A DNA stretch of 64,000 nucleotides, from assembly GCF_902506265.1 (NCBI RefSeq), contig NZ_LR733556.1, positions 1,888,578-1,952,577 of the forward strand, read 5' to 3'. Below, one piece after another: positions 56,001 to 63,981 of this stretch. The notes under the pieces were generated by a model. The model was given only the letters and a program-made list of their open reading frames with translations, had not been told where the DNA came from and made no database searches. A program made the position numbers and the translations under genes. This stretch comes from Flavobacterium sp. 9AF. GTDB taxonomy: Bacteria > Bacteroidota > Bacteroidia > Flavobacteriales > Flavobacteriaceae. Each line of letters opens with the position of its first letter. The stretch's first letter is position 1.

Positions 56001-56304
56001 AAGCAGCCTCTATTTCTTGTGGAGTTATTACTGTACCATCTGGATGCTCGTTATTTCTCCAATGATATTCCCATCGCATAAAAGGTTTGTAACCAGAGCC
56101 TTTTTTATCTTTATCATGAGTTAGCCAATATTGGTTAAAAGATGACACCATTTCATCTATGGTCACTTTTCCTTTTTTAGTCTGGAGGTTTTTATTTTCC
56201 ATCCAAGGAGCGTCTTCGTTAAATTGAGCCTGTAACCTTATGTTACAAGAAAGCAGAATTCCTAATAAAAGGAACGACTTTAGCAGTAAGCTACTTTTTT
56301 TCAT
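53032..56304 (-). CDS. Large sortilin/BNR-repeat surface protein with FN3, GEVED and T9SS domains
   Basis: This protein of about 1,090 residues has a signal peptide (MKKSSLLLKSFLLLGILLSC...QAQ), with the start at 56304. An ORF extension to 56400 adds 32 residues before it that do not look like a leader. The body has many BNR/VPS10-like blades (STDGGTSF-type motifs). A fibronectin type III domain follows (APTAPTNLVASGTTQNSTNL), then a GEVED domain (WIDYNKDGDFLDSGEQVW ... YGQTEDYTI) and a type IX sorting domain (KIYPNPVEEYLNLD). It is exported to the cell surface and may bind or cleave glycans or proteins; the activity is unknown. It stands alone between two terminators. Confidence 0.9.
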   Translation of the reverse strand: MKKSSLLLKSFLLLGILLSCNIRLQAQFNEDAPWMENKNLQTKKGKVTIDEMVSSFNQYWLTHDKDKKGSGYKPFMRWEYHWRNNEHPDGTVITPQEIEAAFLMKKSQIQKNQIAIASKSSNWQPVGPFNHTINGSWSAGQGRVNVVYVDPNNASVIYVGTPAGGIWKTTDGGTNWSPLSDELPQIGVSGIVTDKNNSNIIYIATGDKDAGDTYSIGVLKSTNGGLTWNTTGLSFTNTSTRAGDIYMDPTNSNVLWVATSVGVYKTTNAGVSWTNVLSGNIKDIKLKPGDPKTIYAVTTSAFYKSTDAGTSFTQITSGLPTSSGRLAIGVTPANENYVYLLSANTSSNSYSFQGLYRSINSGDSFTKTTSTTDVFESSQAWYDFALEISPTNANLIFTGVLNIWKSTNGGSSFTKVNNWSSPTAATYTHADIHFLRYYGSKLYCGSDGGIYESSDNGVSFTSKTAGLQISQFYKIAVSKQSTANMVGGLQDNGGYGYSGNQWKNYYGADGMDTGVDPNNSNKYYGFIQNGGGLYVSTNGGSSLSSTISQPSGETGNWVTPLAINATGQVFAGYKKVYRLNGSSWVAGTTAFSTAIENVIIDPSNDNIMYVSDASKLYKSTDKGVNFTLLYTFPTTVKNICVHTTNSSILYAVTQGTSGQVYQSTNGGTSFASISTGLPSIGKNVIVHQGQDPNNMLYVGTTLGVYHKDDTMSSWLPFDTNLPNVSVTDLEINYVESSLVAATYGRGIWITALGAKIDGVAPTAPTNLVASGTTQNSTNLSWTAATDNIGVTSYEIYQGSTLIGSSANTTYNVTGLNAATAYSFNVKAKDAAGNISTSSNTVAVTTLNNTVTYCNSTSQNATEEYIGRVAVGTINNASSGTSGYENFTSISTNLTAGASYSITITPVWPGSTYSEGYAVWIDYNKDGDFLDSGEQVWSKTASTTTPVSGSFTVPTTAILGNTRMRVSLKYNGVPTSCETYSYGQTEDYTINIVGSATPIANSVILSNEVKSEENAILLKIYPNPVEEYLNLDIVDFRPNLYSYEIIDYQGKVVKMEKLITSSIDVSNLNNGVYFLKLIKAETIIFEEFIKK

Positions 56305-56489
56305 AATTGTTTTTGTTTGTTTGTTAGTATAGATTAAAAAGCTCATAATAAAGTTATTATGACTTATTTTAATTCTAAGATAATTCAAAAAAGGGTTCAA
56401 AAAATTTTATTAATCCTTTTTTTTAATAAAATAATCATTTTTAACTATAACTGTAGTTTTTCTGTAAACTACAAATTTTCAACACATTG

Positions 56490-56523
56490 CAAAAAAGGTC
56501 ACACAAAATTGTGTGACCTTTTA
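56490..56523 (-). terminator. Terminator of the aldo/keto reductase gene
   Basis: The 12-bp stem AAAAGGTCACAC / GTGTGACCTTTT (56493-56522) is followed by a T run on the minus strand. Confidence 0.88.
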
Positions 56524-56545
56524 TATTGTAAATACAAGTGTCTTT

Positions 56546-57586
56546 TTAAGGTGCAGGATTAGGAATTAACTCCTGAATTTTTTCAATTTCAGAACACAAT
56601 TCTTCGGATAAGGAGGTATTAAATGCATTAATATTTTCTTCCAATTGGCCTAAAGTTGTTGCGCCAATAATAGTTGAAGTTACAAAATCTTGTTGGTTTA
56701 CGTAAGCCATGGCCATTTGTGTTAATGTCAAATTATTGGCTTCTGCCAATTCTTTATACAATTGTGTGGCTTTGTAGCAATTTTCATTGGTGTATCTTTT
56801 AAAATTAGGAAACATAGCCATTCGATACTCAGGTTGGATTCCGTCTAAATATTTACCTGTTAAAAACCCAAAACCTAAAGGAGAATAGGCCAATAATCCT
56901 ACATCTTCACGCAGGGTTATTTCACTTAAACCGACTTCATACAATCTATTTAATAACGAATACGGATTTTGAATACTCACAATTCTAGGCAAATTGTGTT
57001 TTTCGCTTTCCATTAAATAACGCATCACACCATAAGGGTTTTCATTAGAAACCCCAATGTGTTTTATTTTACCTTCTTTAATTAAGCCATCAAAAACATG
57101 AAGAATTTCTAGAAAAGAATACTGCCAGGAAGCGTCTATTTCTTGTAACCCTCTTTTCTGAAACATATTCATTACTCGTTCTGGCCAATGCATTTGATAC
57201 AAATCAATGTAATCTGTTTGTAAATTTTTCAAACTTAATTCTACAGCTTCAGTAATGCTTTTCTTTGAAAAATCAAGAGGCTTTCTAATGTATTCCATTC
57301 CTCTATTAGGTCCTGCAATTTTAGTGGCAACCACCAGTTTTTCTCTTTCGGTTTTCCCAATTTTATGTAACCAAGATCCTATATGTCTTTCTGTACTTCC
57401 AAAGATATGTTCATTGCCTCCAATAGGATACATCTCAGCAGTATCGATAAAATTAATTCCTCTTTCAACAGCATAATCCAATTGTGAATGCGCTTCTTGC
57501 TCTGTATTTTGATTTCCAAAAGTCATAGTACCTAAACATACAGTACTAATTTTTACATTGGTTTTAGGTAAAGTTGTGTATTTCAT
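56546..57586 (-). CDS. NADP(H)-dependent aldo/keto reductase (Tas-like)
   Basis: This 346-residue TIM-barrel oxidoreductase has the catalytic tetrad Asp48, Tyr53 (FIDTAEMYPIGG), Lys89 (VVATKIAGP) and His133 (LYQMHWPER). The N-terminus MKYTTLPKTNVKISTVCLGT and the overall pattern match the Tas/YhdN-type subgroup. It probably reduces aldehydes in the cytoplasm; the substrate is unknown. The length is normal. It is a single-gene unit: 127 bases separate it from the OmpA gene upstream, which ends in its own terminator, and a strong terminator follows. Confidence 0.93.
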   Translation of the reverse strand: MKYTTLPKTNVKISTVCLGTMTFGNQNTEQEAHSQLDYAVERGINFIDTAEMYPIGGNEHIFGSTERHIGSWLHKIGKTEREKLVVATKIAGPNRGMEYIRKPLDFSKKSITEAVELSLKNLQTDYIDLYQMHWPERVMNMFQKRGLQEIDASWQYSFLEILHVFDGLIKEGKIKHIGVSNENPYGVMRYLMESEKHNLPRIVSIQNPYSLLNRLYEVGLSEITLREDVGLLAYSPLGFGFLTGKYLDGIQPEYRMAMFPNFKRYTNENCYKATQLYKELAEANNLTLTQMAMAYVNQQDFVTSTIIGATTLGQLEENINAFNTSLSEELCSEIEKIQELIPNPAP

Positions 57587-57651
57587 TTCTAAGTTGAATA
57601 GATTGAGTTTCCCAATTTTTAGGAATGGTAAAGTTACGGAGATTCTATAAA

Positions 57652-57692
57652 AGAAAAAACCTGCTTGTAGAACTACTTCGCAGGTTTTTAAA
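57652..57692 (-). terminator. Terminator of the OmpA lipoprotein gene
   Basis: The stem AAAAACCTGC / GCAGGTTTTT has a 14-base loop and a T run on the minus strand, after the stop at 57714. Confidence 0.8.
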
Positions 57693-57713
57693 AATTTGTA
57701 TTACAAATACATC

Positions 57714-58679
57714 TTACAATTCGTTCATTAATTTTGAAATTTCATCTAATTTTGGAGTTAAGATAATCTCAATTCTTCTGTTTTTCGCTTTTCCTTCTGC
57801 TGTTTCATTACTTGCTAATGGTGCATATTCTCCACGACCAGCAGCCGTTAAGTTCTTTTTATCTATGGTTTTGTTTTCAGCTAAAATATTGACAATAGCC
57901 GTTGCTCTTTTTGTAGATAAATCCCAGTTGCTATCAACTCCTCCACCTATACTTCCCGTAATTTTATCATTATCAGTATGACCTTCAATTAAAACCGAAA
58001 TTTCAGGATTTTGTCCTAATACTTCTCCTAAAGCTTTTACCGCTTTTTTACCTTCAGTACCAACAGTCCAACTACCCGATTCAAATAATAATTTATTTTC
58101 CATAGAAACATACACTTTTCCATTTCTATGCTCTACAGTTAACCCTTTTCCTTCAAATGCATTTAATGCTTTCGATAACGTTTCTTTTAATTTTTTCATT
58201 GCAGCTTCTTTATCTGCCATCATTTTTTCCAATTCGGCTAAACGACTAGAAGATGCTTCTAGATCTCCTTTTAATTTGTTTAAACGGTCTTGTTCTGCAT
58301 TTAAGGTTTTTTGTTTTGCTTCTAATTCAGCTAACAATTCACGGTTTTTCTTCATGTTACTCTCCAAAGCATCATTACTGTTTTTCTCTAAAGCATCATA
58401 AGACGCTTTTAAGTTGTCTAAATTTTTCTTAGTGGCTGCATAATCAGTAGCTAATTTATCTCTTTCGGCTTTAACCTTATCTAACTCTGTTTGTAACGCG
58501 TTTTTATCTAGTTCTAATTTGTTTTTTTCAGCAGTCAAGGTTTCTTTTTCATCTGCTAACGCATTTCTTTCCTTTTTAAGATCAGCATATTTACTTTCTA
58601 AATCTTGGTAGATTTTTTTTGACACACATGAAGTTGCTAACGTAGTTATTACTAGTGCAAGGGCAATTTTTTTAATCAT
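57714..58679 (-). CDS. OmpA-family coiled-coil lipoprotein
   Basis: This 321-residue protein has an SPII signal (LVITTLATSC, lipid Cys near residue 18). A long coiled coil follows (about 24-175), with heptads rich in Leu, Lys and Glu. The C-terminal OmpA peptidoglycan-binding domain (about 195-310) shows ISVLIEGHTDNDKITG, TKRATAIVNIL and NRRIEIILTPKL. It would tether the outer membrane to the cell wall through a rigid rod. The gene is flanked upstream by a structured intergenic repeat and downstream by its own terminator, so it is probably monocistronic. A cell-shape or envelope-stability role is inferred. Confidence 0.9.
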   Translation of the reverse strand: MIKKIALALVITTLATSCVSKKIYQDLESKYADLKKERNALADEKETLTAEKNKLELDKNALQTELDKVKAERDKLATDYAATKKNLDNLKASYDALEKNSNDALESNMKKNRELLAELEAKQKTLNAEQDRLNKLKGDLEASSSRLAELEKMMADKEAAMKKLKETLSKALNAFEGKGLTVEHRNGKVYVSMENKLLFESGSWTVGTEGKKAVKALGEVLGQNPEISVLIEGHTDNDKITGSIGGGVDSNWDLSTKRATAIVNILAENKTIDKKNLTAAGRGEYAPLASNETAEGKAKNRRIEIILTPKLDEISKLMNEL

Positions 58680-58720
58680 GATTACTTTATTATTAGGTTT
58701 TTTTATTGTTCAATTCTAAT

Positions 58721-58818
58721 AGCCCTGATGGAAACGGCATCCTTTTTTATTTTGTTATCTCGACTCCGCTCAATATGACAAAATAAAAAAGATACAGTGT
58801 ACAGCAGGAATAAGCTCC
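58721..58818. repeat. Structured intergenic element, copy 2
   Basis: The flanks AGCCCTGATGGAAACGGCATCC and GATACAGTGTACAGCAGGA match copy 1 at 24200-24265. The inner hairpin is a perfect 14-bp stem (58742-58755 with 58778-58791) whose loop contains TCTCGACTCCGCTCAAT. A small stem GATG/CATC in the left flank is kept in both copies, as is a CCTG/CAGG outer pair. The element lies between xth and the OmpA gene. Confidence 0.7.
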
Positions 58819-58827
58819 AAATAAAAA

Positions 58828-59592
58828 TTAGGATTTAATTTCAACTAAAACGGGGCAATGATCGGAATGTTTCGCTTCGGGTAATATTAATGCTCTTTGT
58901 ATTCTATCTTCTAAAGGAGCAGCTGCCAAACAATAATCGATTCTCCAGCCTTTGTTATTATTTCTTGCATTGGCTCTGTAACTCCACCAACTGTAATGGT
59001 GTGGTTCTTTATTTAAATGTCTGAAAGTATCAATAAAACCGTTTTTCATAAAAGCATCTATCCAAGCTCTCTCTTCTGGTAAAAATCCTGAAACTTTAGC
59101 ATTTCGAATAGGATCATGAATATCAATTGCCTCGTGACATATATTGTAATCTCCACATACTACTAAATTGGGAATTTCTTTTCTTAGTTCTGTAATATAA
59201 TTTTGGAAATCATCCATGTATTTAAACTTATGATCTAATCGATCGATATTGGTTCCTGAAGGCAAATACAAACTCATTATTGATAGATTATCAAAGTCAA
59301 CTCTAAGATTTCTTCCTTCAAAATCCATATGTTCAATTCCTGTACCAAAAACTACGTTTTTAGGTTGAACTTTTGATAAAATAGCCACCCCACTATAGCC
59401 TTTTTTTTGAGCGGAAAAATAATATTGATAGGGATAACCTGCCGCTTCTATTTCAAGTCTTGGAATTTGATCTTCGGTTGCTTTAATCTCTTGTAAACAA
59501 ATTACATCTGGACTGGCTTGTTGCAACCAATCTAAAAATCCCTTTGTTATTGCTGCTCTGATCCCGTTGACATTATAAGAAATTATCTTCAT
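58828..59592 (-). CDS. xth: Exodeoxyribonuclease III (AP endonuclease)
   Basis: This Xth/ExoA-type DNA repair nuclease of about 254 residues cuts at abasic sites and trims 3' ends. Motifs visible are SYNVNGIRA, CLQEIKATEDQ (metal Glu), VCGDYNICHEAIDIHDP (active-site Asp and Asn) and SDHCPVLVEI (catalytic His). I choose ATG 59592 (MKIISYNVNGIRA), since a TACTTTTG promoter box lies between it and the longer ORF start at 59637. It is divergent from the acyltransferase gene across 179 bases. Confidence 0.95.
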   Translation of the reverse strand: MKIISYNVNGIRAAITKGFLDWLQQASPDVICLQEIKATEDQIPRLEIEAAGYPYQYYFSAQKKGYSGVAILSKVQPKNVVFGTGIEHMDFEGRNLRVDFDNLSIMSLYLPSGTNIDRLDHKFKYMDDFQNYITELRKEIPNLVVCGDYNICHEAIDIHDPIRNAKVSGFLPEERAWIDAFMKNGFIDTFRHLNKEPHHYSWWSYRANARNNNKGWRIDYCLAAAPLEDRIQRALILPEAKHSDHCPVLVEIKS

Positions 59593-59612
59593 ATTATTGT
59601 TTTGATAAGGCT

Positions 59613-59620
59613 CAAAAGTA
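59613..59620 (-). promoter_or_regulatory. -7 box of xth
   Basis: TACTTTTG on the minus strand lies 20 bases upstream of ATG 59592 and downstream of the alternative start 59637, supporting the shorter protein. Confidence 0.5.
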
Positions 59621-59740
59621 GTAAAAAGAGCTATCATTTTAAAATAAAAATAGCAGGCATTCTAATGAATTAAAACATTTTTTTTGCAAATTGTTTGCAG
59701 GAATGCTAGTATATTTGCTTCCGATATTAAGTAGAATTAT

Positions 59741-59748
59741 TATCTTTG
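59741..59748 (+). promoter_or_regulatory. -7 box of the OlsF-like gene
   Basis: TATCTTTG ends 23 bases before ATG 59772. A TTTG at 59714-59717 is a possible -33 box at a slightly long spacing of 23 bases. Confidence 0.5.
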
Positions 59749-59771
59749 TTTTTCGCTCAAAATTTAATTAA

Positions 59772-61574
59772 ATGGGATTAGTCACTGCCAAGGAAGTAGC
59801 CAAAGCTATAAATACAGATAAATATGGTTTTTTAGGAACTTTTTCCGGATGGTTGCTTATGAAAATTCTTAAGATATCCACACTTAACAAAGTGTATGAT
59901 CGGAATAAACACTTAAGTGAAGTGGAATTTTTAAATGCTATACTAGATGAATTCCAAATTAAATTTGAAATTCCTGAAGAAGATTTTAAGCGCCTTCCTA
60001 AGGACGGTGCTTATATTACTATTTCTAATCATCCATTAGGAGGAATAGATGGTATATTACTTTTAAAATTAATGCTTGAAAAAGAGCCTAATTTTAAAAT
60101 CATTGCCAATTTTCTACTGCATCGAATTGAGCCTATGAAACCTTATATTATGCCAGTAAATCCTTTTGAAAATCATAAGGATGCCAAATCTAGCGTAATT
60201 GGTATTAAAGAAACGTTACGTCATTTATCAGATGGGAAACCATTAGGTATGTTTCCTGCTGGCGAAGTATCGACTTATCGAGATGGAAAAATAGTAGTAG
60301 ACAAACCCTGGGAAGAAGGCGCAATTAAGATTATTAAAAAAGCTAATGTACCCGTTGTTCCTATCTATTTCCATGCTAAAAACAGTAAGCTCTTTTATTT
60401 TTTATCCAAACTAAATGACACGCTTAGAACGGCTAAACTACCTAGTGAATTACTCACTCAAAAGAAAAGAGTTATTAAAGTTCGTATAGGAAAACCAATT
60501 TCTGTTGCGGAACAAAATGAATTTACTTCTATAGAAGAATATGGCGAGTTTTTACGTAAAAAAACATATATGCTTTCTAATGCATTTGAAAAAGAAAGCA
60601 AACTAATTAATACCGATTTACTTAAACTCCCTAAAAGTAGTCCAAAACAAATAGTAAAGCCAGCTAATCACGAACAAATTCTTGAGGAGATTACTACATT
60701 AAGAGAACAAGATTGTCGCTTGTTACAAAGTAAAAATTATGAGGTATTTTTAATTACTGCTGATAAAATTCCTAATATATTACATGAAATAGGTCGTTTA
60801 CGAGAAATTACTTTTAGAGAAGTTGGAGAAGGAACGAATGAATCTATCGATTTAGATCAATATGACAAATATTATCACCATATGTTTTTATGGGATGATG
60901 AAGCACAAGTTATTGCTGGTGCCTATCGAATGGGATTAGGTTCTCAAATTTATAGCAAATATGGTATTGATGGTTTTTATTTGCATGACTTATTCCGGTT
61001 TGAACCTGAACTATATGACATGATGAGTAAGTCTATAGAAATGGGTCGTGCATTTATCATTAGTGAATACCAACAAAAACCAATGCCTTTATTTTTGTTA
61101 TGGAAAGGAATTGTACACACAACACTTCGCCATCCAGAGCATAAATTCTTAATTGGAGGTGTAAGTATTAGTAATCAATTCTCTGAATTTTCGAAATCAT
61201 TGATGATTGAGTTTATGAAATCGCATTATTATGATCCTTACATTGCACAATACATTCATCCTAAAAAGGATTATAAAGTAAAATTAAAAGACGCGGACAA
61301 AGATTTTGTTTTTAACGAAACCGAAGCTGATTTAAATAAGTTTGATAAAATTATAGACGAAGTAGAACCTGGCAACTTACGCTTACCGGTTTTAATTAAA
61401 AAATATATTAAGCAAAACGCACGAGTAGTGGCTTTTAATGTAGATCCACTATTTAATAATGCAGTAGATGGTTTAATGTATATTAAAATTGCCGATTTAC
61501 CAGAAAGCACTGTTAAACCAGTAATGGAAGAATTTCAAGCAGAATTAGAAAGAAAAGAAGAAAAGAAAAAATAA
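59772..61574 (+). CDS. olsF: Bifunctional acyltransferase, OlsF-like (amino-acid-lipid synthesis)
   Basis: This 600-residue protein has two acyltransferase parts. Residues about 1-270 form a PlsC-type domain with SNHPLGGIDG (His87, Asp93, an H-x5-D spacing) and MFPAGEVSTYRDG. Residues about 310-560 form a GNAT-like OlsB/hemolysin-type N-acyltransferase domain (GRLREITFREVGEG, FYLHDLFRFEPELYDMMSKS, MGRAFI). The fused layout matches OlsF, reported from Serratia and Flavobacterium johnsoniae to make ornithine lipids; in Bacteroides the two parts are separate (GlsA/GlsB, glycine lipids). The amino acid used here is unknown. It has its own TATCTTTG promoter and a terminator. Confidence 0.82.
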   Translation: MGLVTAKEVAKAINTDKYGFLGTFSGWLLMKILKISTLNKVYDRNKHLSEVEFLNAILDEFQIKFEIPEEDFKRLPKDGAYITISNHPLGGIDGILLLKLMLEKEPNFKIIANFLLHRIEPMKPYIMPVNPFENHKDAKSSVIGIKETLRHLSDGKPLGMFPAGEVSTYRDGKIVVDKPWEEGAIKIIKKANVPVVPIYFHAKNSKLFYFLSKLNDTLRTAKLPSELLTQKKRVIKVRIGKPISVAEQNEFTSIEEYGEFLRKKTYMLSNAFEKESKLINTDLLKLPKSSPKQIVKPANHEQILEEITTLREQDCRLLQSKNYEVFLITADKIPNILHEIGRLREITFREVGEGTNESIDLDQYDKYYHHMFLWDDEAQVIAGAYRMGLGSQIYSKYGIDGFYLHDLFRFEPELYDMMSKSIEMGRAFIISEYQQKPMPLFLLWKGIVHTTLRHPEHKFLIGGVSISNQFSEFSKSLMIEFMKSHYYDPYIAQYIHPKKDYKVKLKDADKDFVFNETEADLNKFDKIIDEVEPGNLRLPVLIKKYIKQNARVVAFNVDPLFNNAVDGLMYIKIADLPESTVKPVMEEFQAELERKEEKKK

Positions 61575-61580
61575 TAAACA

Positions 61581-61616
61581 CAAAAAATGGCTCTTAGAAA
61601 AGAAGCCATTTTTTGT
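61581..61616. terminator. Bidirectional terminator
   Basis: The 11-bp stem AAAAAATGGCT / AGCCATTTTTT lies between two convergent genes, with A and T runs on either side. Confidence 0.88.
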
Positions 61617-61634
61617 TTATTTTAGAAAAATTCA

Positions 61635-62039
61635 TTATTCTAAACCTATTTCATTTATTTCATAATTATGTTTCTTAGGGTCATTTCCATACTGATTTCT
61701 TCCTGTATTCCCTTCGGTTAATAATAATACCAATAACCATATTGGTCCTACTATAGGGATAAACCATACTAAAAAGAAAACACCGCTTTTTCCTACGTCA
61801 TGTAGTCTTCTTATCATAACTGCTATTGTAGGAATAATTGTTCCTAATAACACAATTAAATATAAAGGTCCGCCTGCATCTTCATCAAAATTTAGTCCAA
61901 AAAGATTGTCAATTAGATAAGCTAAAATTGCTAAAATAATATTTCCTAGAACAAAATACCAATATTCAGACCTTCTTGCTCTACCTCTAAAAGTAGCATA
62001 ATTTTCTAAAAGAACTCTTTTATACCAATATAATAACAT
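61635..62039 (-). CDS. DUF805 membrane protein
   Basis: This 134-residue protein has three to four membrane helices and the DUF805 signature: YATFRGRARRSEYWYFVLGN near the N-terminus, RRLHDVGKSGVFFL in the middle and GNTGRNQYGNDPK at the end. It lies in the inner membrane and its function is unknown. Nineteen bases separate it from the TM2 gene upstream, so it is the last gene of a five-gene operon of small membrane proteins. It ends convergently with the OlsF-like gene at a shared terminator. Confidence 0.92.
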   Translation of the reverse strand: MLLYWYKRVLLENYATFRGRARRSEYWYFVLGNIILAILAYLIDNLFGLNFDEDAGGPLYLIVLLGTIIPTIAVMIRRLHDVGKSGVFFLVWFIPIVGPIWLLVLLLTEGNTGRNQYGNDPKKHNYEINEIGLE

Positions 62040-62058
62040 AGATATCTTTTATCTTCTA

Positions 62059-62343
62059 TTAAAACCATGCTTTTTTATTCGCTTGATAGGTTTGGTAAAA
62101 ATCTTCATCCGTTTTTGTTAAATAGATGATTCCTTCTACCAATCCAATTATACTTGAAACTGTACCACAAGTAAAAAGTGATATAACCAACATGATTATT
62201 CCTTCGTTTGTATAACCTAAAAGAAATTTATGTATTGCAAATGGTCCTAATAAAATTGCTAAAATTCCACAAGCAACTTTTTTATTGTCTTGATATTGTG
62301 GTGTTGGTTGATTCCATTCTTCAGTTGGTCTTGTTGTTTCCAT
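62059..62343 (-). CDS. TM2-domain membrane protein
   Basis: This 94-residue protein has a short polar N-terminus (TRPTEEWNQPTPQYQDN) and a TM2 domain: two membrane helices with the motif GPFAIHKFLLGYTNEGI and a second helix around SSIIGLVEGIIYL. TM2 proteins are small and membrane-embedded; their role is unknown in bacteria, though they often accompany DUF2752 proteins, as here. It lies nine bases after the M48 peptidase gene and 19 bases before the DUF805 gene, within one operon. Confidence 0.93.
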   Translation of the reverse strand: METTRPTEEWNQPTPQYQDNKKVACGILAILLGPFAIHKFLLGYTNEGIIMLVISLFTCGTVSSIIGLVEGIIYLTKTDEDFYQTYQANKKAWF

Positions 62344-62352
62344 TTTGTTTAT

Positions 62353-63144
62353 TTATTTATAGTCATTAATTAGTTGTTTAAATTCATTCCATTGATTAAT
62401 AGAAATAATTTTCTTAGATTTTATTTTTTTTCCTTTCAAACTATTTAAAATATATTTTGCTCTATCTTCAGACTCAGGATGTGTAGAAATCCAATATGTA
62501 TATTTATGTATTTCATTATCTAATGCCATTTGATACATGAAATCTGCAAAAGGTCTTGGATCAATTTCTGCTTTAGTCATATATTTTACGCTTTGTAAAT
62601 CGGCTTCCCGTTCTAAATTTCTATCATATGCTGAAGACGACAATGTATGAATTACCTTTTTAATAGTTTGACTATTGGCTCCAGTCATAGACAATAGAAC
62701 CGAAAAACCAATTTCTTTTGACAATTTTTTCATTACATGATTTTCCTGTAGATGAGCAATCTCATGACCAAGCACACCTAACAAAGCTTCTTCGTTTTTA
62801 CAGTCTAAAATTAAACCGCTATACACTACAAGATGATTATCTGGCATTGCAAATGCGTTTACCTCATCTTTATGAATAAGATGTACTTTTAAACTATCTC
62901 TTACAATATTATTTTTTTTACATAATGGTAATAATAAAGAGTCTAACTTTTGAACAATTATTTCATCATATATAATTTTTTCTGATTCTTCAATTTCTTG
63001 CCATAATAATTCTCCAACTGTATTTTCTGTATTAGATTTTATCGATTTAACTCCAAAAAAATTGACTAAATCTAATTGTGATAATAATAACCAAGTTGCA
63101 AAAAATGAAACGACAATAACAAATCCTTTAATTATAACTTTCAT
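62353..63144 (-). CDS. M48-family metallopeptidase
   Basis: This 263-residue protein has an N-terminal membrane helix (about 5-25) that anchors it, then an M48 catalytic domain facing the periplasm. The zinc motif HEIAH is in LGVLGHEIAHLQENH, and the third ligand Glu is in EREADLQSVKYM. It resembles the periplasmic BepA-type quality-control peptidases more than the multi-helix HtpX type, but it lacks visible TPRs. It overlaps the DUF4870-like gene by 17 bases and is nine bases from the TM2 gene, so it is co-expressed with them. Confidence 0.92.
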   Translation of the reverse strand: MKVIIKGFVIVVSFFATWLLLSQLDLVNFFGVKSIKSNTENTVGELLWQEIEESEKIIYDEIIVQKLDSLLLPLCKKNNIVRDSLKVHLIHKDEVNAFAMPDNHLVVYSGLILDCKNEEALLGVLGHEIAHLQENHVMKKLSKEIGFSVLLSMTGANSQTIKKVIHTLSSSAYDRNLEREADLQSVKYMTKAEIDPRPFADFMYQMALDNEIHKYTYWISTHPESEDRAKYILNSLKGKKIKSKKIISINQWNEFKQLINDYK

Positions 63145-63574
63145 TTGTTTTGGTAATTAAATTAGTAATATCAGCAAAAAAATACAATTCTGAATGAATT
63201 CCTTTTCTTACTCTTGTGGCTAAGATTAACGTAGTTATAAACTCGACAATGTTAAATAATATCAAAGTAATAATGTATGCGATATAATAATTTGTTGCTT
63301 TTTCGTTTGAGAATATTACTCCTATAGTCCACCAAAAACCCGCACTATTAAAAAAGAACAAACCAAGCTGAGATAATAAAGCTTGAGTACAATGCCATTT
63401 TACAAATGGAGTGCTTTTTCTATTACCTAGATAAAAGAAAAATGTCGCCATTAAGTTTAATATAGGTAATGGCAAACCACCTATTACTGCAACCAAAGAC
63501 ATTAAGTAACTATTTGAAGCTCTTTCTAGCTCTGAATCTACAGGTTTATAATAAAAAGTCTTATCTGTTATCAT
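63128..63574 (-). CDS. DUF4870-like membrane protein
   Basis: This 148-residue polytopic protein has three to four membrane helices. The segment STPFVKWHCTQALLSQLG matches the DUF4870 pattern, in which a KWH..QAL motif precedes a helix. The function is unknown. It overlaps the DUF2752 gene by four bases upstream and the M48 peptidase gene by 17 bases downstream, so the three are translationally linked. It is probably an inner-membrane component of the same unit. Confidence 0.82.
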   Translation of the reverse strand: MITDKTFYYKPVDSELERASNSYLMSLVAVIGGLPLPILNLMATFFFYLGNRKSTPFVKWHCTQALLSQLGLFFFNSAGFWWTIGVIFSNEKATNYYIAYIITLILFNIVEFITTLILATRVRKGIHSELYFFADITNLITKTNESYN

Positions 63575-63981
63575 AAATTTTTATTGATATTCCAAATCCA
63601 ATTAAGCAATACTAAAACAATTAAAATAATAGCTGTTTTCTTATCGCGCAGAAATAATTCTATCTTATTATAAAAAAGATAAAATGACTCTCTTTTGAAG
63701 ATTAAATCTAAGAGTATCCAAAATGGGCTAACTATCATAATAACTGCAACTAAAATCCCAAAAGGATTAATAAAGAGTGAATCTATTAAATTGCCTTTTG
63801 AAATTTCTACAACTGCCCTAGTAGTTCCACATGAAGGACAAGGTATGTTGGTTATATTTTTTACAAAACAAACTGTCACTTCTTGTGAATCATGTTTTAT
63901 ATGTTTTAAATTATAAAATAACCAACAATACCCAATAAAACAAGTTATTAAAATTAAGAAGTATAACTTGTTTTTTTTCAT
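63571..63981 (-). CDS. DUF2752 membrane protein
   Basis: This 136-residue protein has three membrane helices and the DUF2752 signature IPCPSCGTTRAVVEISKGN, with two Cys residues in a CPSCG motif that could bind a metal or form a disulfide near the membrane surface. It is the first gene visible of the minus-strand operon and overlaps the DUF4870-like gene by four bases. The ATG at 63981 is the natural start (MKKNKLYFLILITCFIGY). The window ends 19 bases upstream, so the promoter is not seen. Confidence 0.9.
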   Translation of the reverse strand: MKKNKLYFLILITCFIGYCWLFYNLKHIKHDSQEVTVCFVKNITNIPCPSCGTTRAVVEISKGNLIDSLFINPFGILVAVIMIVSPFWILLDLIFKRESFYLFYNKIELFLRDKKTAIILIVLVLLNWIWNINKNL

